Source of the DNA: Epiperipatus broadwayi
Lineage: Eukaryota; Onychophora; Udeonychophora; Euonychophora; Peripatidae
Length of the DNA stretch: 64,000 bases
NCBI GenBank assembly: GCA_028023455.1
Contig: JAQFVV010000351.1
Coordinates: forward strand, 746,001 to 810,000
Direction of reading: 5' to 3'
The stretch's first letter is position 1. Each line of letters begins with the position of its first letter. Under the pieces are notes generated by a model. It saw nothing but the letters and a program-made list of their open reading frames with translations. It made no database searches and was not told the origin of the DNA. The position numbers and the translations under genes are program-made. Of the stretch, positions 63,701-64,000 are shown piece after piece.

Positions 63701-64000
63701 TCCGTAATGATTTTTCCATTTCATAATGTGTAGACAATTTATCCAGGTTAAGATATCTAGCCGAATTTGAAGCTTCAATTAATACATTTATACACATGGC
63801 AATGATTTTCAAACGAAAATGTTCAATAGTTCCTTAATAATACTTTTTAAAACACTTTAAAAAAAAAAACTTAAATAATAAGATTAAGCCAGCATAAAAC
63901 AAAATAAATTCTTCAGCTGAACACACTTTAATTTATTTATAGGATCCCGAGTTCAAAAATGTATATCATAATAATAATATATATTTCTTTATCTAAATTT
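60731..64000. other. 3.3 kb without a supportable gene
   Basis: AT-rich sequence. The 62560-62945 stretch is less AT-rich and includes a 73-codon frame (62719-62940) with no recognisable domain; 'aaatacaatacaataa' occurs twice within it (62873 and 62924), flanking a short spacer that repeats 'ctcttttggga' near 62827 and 62891, so a local duplication may be present. No RNA gene was found. Confidence 0.45.

Overview
The window reads as non-coding, repeat-dominated nuclear DNA from an AT-rich invertebrate animal (about three-quarters A+T by eye). There is no operon-like gene packing, no recognisable tRNA or rRNA gene, and no host protein-coding exon that I can support. The recognisable coding sequence all comes from decayed retroelements: an RTE/BovB-like non-LTR retrotransposon, a Penelope-like element (PLE), and at least one L1/Tx1-like LINE with a C-terminal zinc knuckle. 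This mix fits a mollusc, cnidarian, annelid or similar genome. I cannot name the species or the phylum.

Layout. 0-8 kb: a 350-bp palindrome (304-655), an 880-bp foldback (4105-4985), and one copy of a ~2-kb dispersed repeat (5370-7340, minus). 8.7-11.1 kb: a 5'-truncated RTE copy split by a ~900-bp palindromic insertion. 11-22 kb: mostly unassignable AT-rich sequence with possible traces of a PLE and a LINE. 22.2-25.4 kb: a near full-length RTE copy (minus), bounded by (AT)n on both sides, with a 30-bp in-frame duplication in RT motif C. 25.5-30.7 kb: a foldback, a 280-bp inverted-repeat element, an inverted PLE pair, and an ~940-bp (TATC)n array. 31-32.4 kb: two direct copies of a ~220-bp repeat. 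35.5-41 kb: a run of inverted-repeat elements. 43.3-44.3 kb: a 411-415-bp tandem array ending in a hairpin. 46.9-47.8 kb: the 3' end of a LINE with an uninterrupted 225-codon frame. 49.7-50.9 kb: another ~1.15-kb inverted dimer. 50.96-52.97 kb: the second, plus-strand copy of the ~2-kb repeat. 54.6-54.8 kb: an (ATT)n array. About 55.4-60.35 kb: a long, decayed L1/Tx1-like LINE, then a ~360-bp purine-rich tract. The remainder is unassigned.

The most distinctive pattern is architectural. Roughly ten long inverted-repeat structures occur in 64 kb. Several are not simple terminal-inverted-repeat elements but head-to-head dimers with nested arms and a palindromic junction. The PLE is also an inverted pair, and both arms share a premature stop, which suggests duplication of an already dead copy. 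Element ends repeatedly abut (AT)n or (TATC)n microsatellites. I found no convincing new enzymatic or defence system. The best candidates for something undescribed are the inverted-dimer architecture, the ~2-kb dispersed repeat with its unusually conserved tRNA-T-arm-like terminus, and the family of foldbacks sharing an 'actagatct' core.
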